From JBBRHQ01 sp963725315 (GTDB lineage: Bacteria > Actinomycetota > Thermoleophilia > Solirubrobacterales > 70-9): a stretch of 64,000 nt of DNA. The notes under the pieces are model-generated. The model did not search any database. It was not told where the DNA came from and saw nothing but the letters and a program-made list of their open reading frames with translations. Every line of letters starts with the position of its first letter. Position 1 is the first letter of the stretch. The position numbers and the translations under genes are program-made. The DNA lies in assembly GCA_963725315.1 (NCBI GenBank), contig CAVRYA010000004.1, positions 1 through 64,000 on the forward strand. The letters run 5' to 3'. Below are positions 59,387 to 64,000 of the stretch, in pieces.

Positions 59387-60160
59387 GTGCGCCTCGTCAT
59401 CTCCAGAATCGGGGAGAAGCTACCCCGCGGATGGGCGGATGTCTTCCGCCAGCTCGGGCTGTTCGTGCTGGCCGACATCTGCTACGAGACCGTGCGCGGA
59501 GTCGCCGACGGGCAGCAGAGCGCCGCCTTCCTGCACGGCCAGCAGGTGATCGACCTCGAGCGCTCCACCCACACCTTCTTCGAGCCCAGCCTGCAGACCG
59601 TCTTCCTGCCGGCCCAGTGGGTGATCGACTTCGCCAACCAGATCTACCTGAACAGCCAGTTCGCGGTGACGATCGCCTTCCTCGTCTGGCTGTACCTGTT
59701 CCGCAACGACGCCTTCTACTTCGTCCGCAACATGTTCATGGCGGCGATGGCCTTCGCGCTGGTCGGCTACACGCTGTTCCCGACCGCCCCGCCGCGGCTC
59801 TATCCCCAGTACGGGTTCGTCGACACGATCACCGACTTCTCCGGCGTCAACCACGACTCCGCCCTGGTCAAGGTCTTCATCAACCCCTACGCGGCGGTGC
59901 CGAGCATGCACTGCGCCTTCGCGATGATGATCGGCGTCTCCGGGTTCCGAGTCAGCCGCCACTGGTTCACCAAGGCCTTCTGGGCGCTCTGGCCGCTGCT
60001 GGTCGTCTGGGTCGTGGTCGTCACCGCCAACCACTACTGGGTCGACGCCGCGCTCGGCTGGATGGTCGCCGCGGCCTCGGCCTACCTCGCCTTCAGGCTG
60101 GCCCGGATGCGGCCCGAGGTCTGGGGCTGGCGCTGGACGCCGCGCGAGGCCGAGGCCTAG
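59387..60160 (+). CDS. PAP2-superfamily membrane phosphatase / inositol phosphorylceramide synthase-like
   Basis: A 257-aa membrane protein with six hydrophobic segments. The PAP2 motifs are FPTAPPRLYPQYG, then VPSMHCAFAMMIG (catalytic His), then NHYWVDAALGWMV. The spacing and PTAPPR motif match the PAP2_3 group, which includes inositol phosphorylceramide synthases. Start GTG 59,387. Intact. It is the first gene of the plus-strand lipid cluster with a phosphatidyltransferase and inositol-phosphate synthase. It could be a lipid phosphatase or a head-group transferase. Confidence 0.85.
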   Translation: MRLVISRIGEKLPRGWADVFRQLGLFVLADICYETVRGVADGQQSAAFLHGQQVIDLERSTHTFFEPSLQTVFLPAQWVIDFANQIYLNSQFAVTIAFLVWLYLFRNDAFYFVRNMFMAAMAFALVGYTLFPTAPPRLYPQYGFVDTITDFSGVNHDSALVKVFINPYAAVPSMHCAFAMMIGVSGFRVSRHWFTKAFWALWPLLVVWVVVVTANHYWVDAALGWMVAAASAYLAFRLARMRPEVWGWRWTPREAEA

Positions 60161-60202
60161 CCGCGCTCGCCGCGCGGCCGCGGATGATCTAGCCTCAGCG
60201 CG

Positions 60203-60894
60203 ATGGAGTCATCGGCGCCCCCAAGGGCACCGCGCGGCGGGCGCGACGGCCGCCAGGCCCGCAGCGCGCAGGAGTTCCGCGCCTACGCCCGCGACCGGCT
60301 GATCGAGTCGCGGCTGACGCCGAACGCGATCTCGGTCGTCGGCCTGATCCTCAACCTGGCCGCGGCGGTGCTGGTCACCCAGCGGCTCTTCTTCTGCGCC
60401 GGGATCGCCTTCATCGTCGGCTCGATCATGGACACGCTCGACGGGCGCTACTCGCGGATGTCGGGCAAGGGGACCCTGTTCGGCGCCTTCCTCGACTCGA
60501 CCCTCGACCGGATCGAGGAGGGGATCGTGCTGGCGGCGGTCGCCGGCTACTTCGCGGCCACGCGGAGACGACTTCGCCGCGGCAATGTGCGTGATCGTCG
60601 TGCTCGGCTCGCTGATGGTCTCCTACACGCGGGCGCGGGCCGAGGCGCTCGGGGTCGAGTGCAAGGTCGGGCTGGCAACCCGGCCGGTGCGGGTAGTGAT
60701 ACTTTCGATCGGCCTCGTCTTCGCGAAGGGCGCCGGGCTCGGGGACTTCGAGCTGCTGGCGCCGGCGATCTACGCGATGGCGGTGCTCACCTGGATCACC
60801 GTGGTGCAGCGCGTCTGGCACGTTCGCAACGAGCTCGCCGACGAGGGTCCGGCGCGGGCCGCGCGAGGACGATCGCGATCCGAGCGACCTGTAA
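60203..60894 (+). CDS. CDP-alcohol phosphatidyltransferase (frameshifted)
   Basis: Membrane enzyme joining CDP-diacylglycerol with an alcohol. The signature appears as DTLDGRYSRMSGKGTLFGAF and LDSTLDR; the consensus DGxxAR has Ser in place of Ala. Helices such as ISVVGLILNLAAAVLV follow. A frameshift near 60,565 moves to VIVVLGSLMVSYTRARAEAL and PVRVVILSIGLVFAKG; another near 60,862 gives the end REDDRDPSDL and TAA at 60,892. With ino1 next to it, the alcohol is probably inositol phosphate (phosphatidylinositol-phosphate synthase), by context. Confidence 0.87.
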
Positions 60895-60964
60895 CCAGCA
60901 ACCGGTCTCGGGTGTGGTTTTCCACCCAGCCCGCAGGCTGATCGATCAGGAGGACTTCGACGAT

Positions 60965-62155
60965 ATGAGCAGCAAGACCAACGGAAGCAGCGGCGAGATG
61001 AACGGTGCCGCCGGCACGGACGAGAAGGTCCGGGTGGCGATCGTCGGCGTCGGCAACTGCGCCAACGCCTTCATCCAGGGCGTCCAGTACTACAAGGACG
61101 CCGACCCCGCTGATCAGGTTCCCGGCCTCATGCACGTCGACCTCGGCGGCTACCACGTCCGCGACATCGAGTTCGTCGCCGCCTTCGACATCGACGCCGA
61201 GAAGGTCGGCAAGGACCTCTCTGAGGCGATCTGGTCCGGCCAGAACGACACGATCAAGTTCGCCGACGTCCCCGAGCTCGGGGTCAAGGTCGAGCGCGGC
61301 ATGACCCACGACGGGCTCGGCAAGTACCTGAAGGAGAAGATCACCAAGGCGCCCGGGCCCGACCGCCGACATCGTCGGCATCCTCAAGCAGACGAAGGCG
61401 GACGTCCTCGTCTGCTACCTCCCGGTCGGCTCCGAGCACGCGACCAAGTGGTACGTCGAGCAGGCCCTGGCGGCCGGCGTCGGCTTCGTCAACTGCCTGC
61501 CGGTGTTCATCGCCCGCGAGGACTACTGGGACGAGCGCTTCACCGAGGCCGGGCTGCCGATCATCGGCGACGACATCAAGTCCCAGGTCGGGGCGACGAT
61601 CGTCCACCGCCAGCTCGCCCGTCTCTTCCACGACCGCGGCGTGCTGATGGAGCGCACCTCGCAGCTCAACGTCGGCGGCAACATGGACTTCTACAACATG
61701 CTCGAGCGCGAGCGGCTCGACTCGAAGAAGATCTCCAAGACCAACGCGGTCACCTCGATCATGGGCCACGACCTGCCCGACGACGACGTCCACGTCGGCC
61801 CCTCCGACTACGTCGCCTGGCTGACCGATCGCAAGTGGGCCCACATCCGCCTCGAGGGCCGTTCCTTCGGCGACGTCCCCCTCAACGTCGAGCTGAAGCT
61901 CGAGGTCTGGGACTCGCCCAACTCGGCCGGCGTCGTGATCGACGCGGTGCGAACCATCAAGCTGGCGCTCAACAACGGCATCGCCGGCCAGCTCGACGGG
62001 CCCTCCAGCTACCTGATGAAGTCGCCCCACACCCAGCGCCCCGACGACGAGGCCCGGGAGCAGACCGAGGAGTTCATCGCCAAATACTCGCGCAAGAACA
62101 CCCCGGTCGCCGGCGCCGCACAAGGCCGAGAAGGCGAAGACCGAGGCGCTCCTAG
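60965..62155 (+). CDS. ino1: Myo-inositol-1-phosphate synthase (frameshifted)
   Basis: Converts glucose 6-phosphate to inositol 1-phosphate with bound NAD. The NAD motif VAIVGVGNCANAFIQGVQYY and the actinobacterial/archaeal-type segments FVNCLPVFIAREDYWDERF, GDDIKSQVGATIVHRQLARL, TSQLNVGGNMDFYNMLERER and SVKTNAVTSIMG-like SKKISKTNAVTSIMGHDL are clear. A frameshift near 61,363 splits it, and another near 62,120 makes the exact stop uncertain. It supplies inositol phosphate to the neighbouring transferase. Its end meets the MBL gene on the other strand. Confidence 0.93.
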   Translation: MSSKTNGSSGEMNGAAGTDEKVRVAIVGVGNCANAFIQGVQYYKDADPADQVPGLMHVDLGGYHVRDIEFVAAFDIDAEKVGKDLSEAIWSGQNDTIKFADVPELGVKVERGMTHDGLGKYLKEKITKAPGPDRRHRRHPQADEGGRPRLLPPGRLRARDQVVRRAGPGGRRRLRQLPAGVHRPRGLLGRALHRGRAADHRRRHQVPGRGDDRPPPARPSLPRPRRADGAHLAAQRRRQHGLLQHARARAARLEEDLQDQRGHLDHGPRPARRRRPRRPLRLRRLADRSQVGPHPPRGPFLRRRPPQRRAEARGLGLAQLGRRRDRRGANHQAGAQQRHRRPARRALQLPDEVAPHPAPRRRGPGADRGVHRQILAQEHPGRRRRTRPRRRRPRRS

Positions 62156-63159
62156 GAGCCCGGCCGACCAGGCTCCAGCGCCGCGGGTCGCTGCCCTCGA
62201 TCGGCTCGACCTCGCCGGCCAGCGCCAGGTGGTCGAGGTAGGCGAGGGCGAGCTGCAGCCCCAGGGTCCCGGTCGCCGGGTTGAGGTTCTCGCGGCCGAC
62301 CAGGTCGGGGACGGTCTCGAAGGCGGTCTTCGGCCCGCTCGGCGAGCGAGCCGCGCATCCGCTCGAGGTGGTCGGCGACCATCTCCCGGTAGGCGGCGAT
62401 CTTGGCGCCGGCGTCGCGGAACGGGCGGCCGTGGCCGGCGAGGCAGAGGCCGGTGTCCAGGTCCTCGACCACGCCGAGGCTGTCGAGGAACTCGCCGACC
62501 GGGTCGGGGGTGTGGCCGTAGTCGTAGAAGAGCGAGACGCGGCCGAGCAGGTGATCGCCGGAGATCATCAGCCGCCGCTCGGGCTGGTGCAGGACGACGT
62601 GGGAGGGGGCGTGCCCCGGGGTCTCGTGGACCTGCCAGGCGCCGAGGTCGGTTTCCACCTCGACCCCCGGCACCAGGTCGCGATCCGGAGTCCGGCAGCC
62701 CCTGCCATCCCGGTCTCGGCGCCGCGGCGGTCCGCCTCGTAGCGCTCCAGCGCCCAGCCCGGGACACCACTGAGGCGGGCGACCTCGAGGCGGCGGTCCA
62801 GCGCCGCGTCGGGGTCGTCGATCAGCCGCCGGATGTGCCCCCAGGCGGGATGGATCCACAGCTCGCAGCCGGCCGCCTCGGTGATCGGCGCCGCCAGGCC
62901 GCAGTGGTCGACGTGGGCGTGGGTGCAGACGACCAGGCGCACGTCGGTGATCGCGAACCCCGCCTGCGCCAGGGCCAGCTCGAGCCCGCGCATCCGCCCC
63001 TCGCCGCCGATGCCGGTGTCGAAGAGGACGATCGCCCTCGCCGGCGGCGACGGCGAAGGCGTTGCCGTGCGGCACCCCCGGCCAGGGCAGCGGCAGGCGC
63101 AGGCGCCAGACCCCCGGCAGGATCCGGTCGGTGCGGGGCATCTCGGGCGCCGGGCGCAT
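62152..63159 (-). CDS. Metallo-beta-lactamase-fold hydrolase (frameshifted)
   Basis: About 330 aa. Start ATG 63,159. The metal motif is VVCTHAHVDHCGLAAPI (HxHxDH type, with HAHVDH), and further ligands are in VHETPGHAPSHVVL and MISGDHLLGRVSLFYD, then CLAGHGRPFRDAG. This is the glyoxalase II/RNase Z-like group with a C-terminal helical domain. Frameshifts near 63,045, 62,695 and 62,335. It could be a thioester or lactone hydrolase. It is convergent with ino1 and divergent from the glycosyltransferase. Confidence 0.85.
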   Translation of the reverse strand: MRPAPEMPRTDRILPGVWRLRLPLPWPGVPHGNAFAVAAGEGDRPLRHRHRRRGADARARAGPGAGGVRDHRRAPGRLHPRPRRPLRPGGADHRGGRLRAVDPSRLGAHPAADRRPRRGAGPPPRGRPPQWCPGLGAGALRGGPPRRRDRDGRGCRTPDRDLVPGVEVETDLGAWQVHETPGHAPSHVVLHQPERRLMISGDHLLGRVSLFYDYGHTPDPVGEFLDSLGVVEDLDTGLCLAGHGRPFRDAGAKIAAYREMVADHLERMRGSLAERAEDRLRDRPRPGRPREPQPGDRDPGAAARPRLPRPPGAGRRGRADRGQRPAALEPGRPGS

Positions 63160-63195
63160 CGGCGGATGCTCTCAGACCCCTCGCGGGGCTGGCTT

Positions 63196-64000
63196 ATGCT
63201 GCCCCGCGTGCCTCCCGGCGAGTCCCTGCGGATAGTCCAGGTCTCCCCCCATCCCTGGGGCGCGCGCCACGAGGTCAACGAGTACGCCGGGCGCCTCTCC
63301 GCCGAGCTGGCGAGCCGCGGGCACCGGGTGCTGGTCGCCGCGCCCTCGGAGTCGCGGGCGGAGGTGCGCGCCTCGCGGACGGCGATCGCCGGCGCCCGCG
63401 AGCGGCCCGACTCGCTGTTCGACCGAGGGCGAGCCGCGGGTGCTCGCGGTCGGTGGCGGGGTGCCGCTGCCGCGCGGTCCCCGTCCCCGCCCCGCGCCGG
63501 TGCCGGTCGACACTGGTCGGGCGCTCGAGGCGCTGCTCGGCGCCGTGCCCTTCGACATCGTCCACGTCCACGAGCCCTTCGGGCCGAGCGTCTCGGCGGG
63601 CGCCCTGCGGCACTCCTTCTCGCTCAACGTCGCCACCTTCCACGACCGCGCAGGAGCGCCTGCTCTCCACCCACATCGCCAGGCCGCTGGTCGAGATCTT
63701 CTTCGGGCGCCTCGACGTGCGCACCGTCACCTCGGAGGTCACCGGCGGAGCTGCTCGAGCGCTACTTCCCCGGCAGCTATGACCTGGTCCGGCCCGGGGC
63801 CGACTCCGCCCCGCGGGTCGACGGGTGATGGACCGCTGCGGATCGCCTTCTGCCTCGAGGAGGAGCGCGGCGCCCTGCGCCTCTTCCTGCGGGCGCTTCG
63901 GCGGCTCCCGCCCGAGGCTCGACTGGCGCGCCTCGGTCTGGACGGCGGACGGCTCCGACGCCTCCTCGCTGAGGATCTCCCGCCGGCTGCGGGAGCGGGT
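63196..64000 (+). CDS. GT4-type glycosyltransferase, frameshifted and cut by the window end
   Basis: The N-terminal half of a GT-B glycosyltransferase of the PimA/GT4 style: RIVQVSPHPWGARHEVNEYA, GRLSAELASRGHRVLVAAPS, PFDIVHVHEPFGPSVSAG, then RLLSTHIARPLVEIFFGRL. Several frameshifts (about 63,425, 63,650, 63,750) make the reading patchy. The start is ATG 63,196. With ino1 and the phosphatidyltransferase nearby, mannosylation of phosphatidylinositol is a fair guess, by context. The C-terminal UDP/GDP-binding half is beyond the edge. Confidence 0.75.

Overview
The window carries two kinds of DNA. Bases 1 to about 5,775 look alphaproteobacterial (Sphingomonadales or Rhizobiales type). They hold a 3-hydroxyacyl-CoA dehydrogenase, a PuuB-type FAD oxidoreductase, a TbpB-like lipoprotein with a Slam outer-membrane partner, and an RTX calcium-binding protein. 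Bases from about 5,776 to the end are very GC-rich and read as an actinobacterium of the Thermoleophilia/Solirubrobacterales kind. The two parts meet inside two truncated genes with no mobile element between them, so an assembly chimera is more likely than transfer. Many essential genes (dnaK, clpB, purL, ino1 and others) are broken by one- or two-base frameshifts. That pattern looks like consensus error, so I annotate them as genes with frameshifts rather than pseudogenes.

Layout of the actinobacterial part. 5,776-6,419: a TetR regulator cut by the join. 6,680-12,687: three tandem units bounded by copies of the 3' half of a tRNA-Ala(CGC) gene. Each unit carries different cargo (a cytochrome b operon; a Tat-exported amine oxidase plus a small RHH-like protein; a lumazine-binding-like protein plus a cupin), and none carries an integrase. 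12,857-18,306: an acidic Glu/Pro-rich protein, glutamate dehydrogenase, tRNA-Ala(TGC), a D-Ala-D-Ala carboxypeptidase, a rhomboid protease and a DUF4395-thioredoxin fusion. 18,313-27,329: one long minus-strand gene run, thiE, membrane protein, lpdA, DsbA-like protein, pdhA, pdhB, pdhC, a repetitive Cys-rich small protein, lipB, lipA. It makes pyruvate dehydrogenase together with enzymes for its thiamine and lipoyl cofactors. 27,412-31,149: a TPP riboswitch, thiO, a thiS-thiG fusion and a Tat-type amine oxidase. 31,182: tRNA-Lys(TTT).

31,769-44,587: de novo purine genes purH, N, F, L, Q, S, C, then a cupin and a cytochrome P450, then purB, E, D. 44,606-48,265: a GYD protein, a methyltransferase, and a two-gene unit of a transglycosylase/M15-like peptidase and a single-pass membrane protein. 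48,579-55,840: the heat-shock run dnaK-grpE-dnaJ-hspR-(DUF4267-like)-clpB. 55,951-59,286: a secreted endonuclease/phosphatase-family protein, an anchored cytochrome c, endonuclease III and a PfkB kinase. 59,387-64,000: a PAP2 protein, a CDP-alcohol phosphatidyltransferase, inositol-phosphate synthase, an MBL hydrolase and a GT4-type glycosyltransferase, which together suggest phosphatidylinositol and glycolipid synthesis.

The strongest leads are the tRNA-Ala-anchored cassette array and the translationally coupled repeat/(Cys-Val-x)10 protein between pdhC and lipB.
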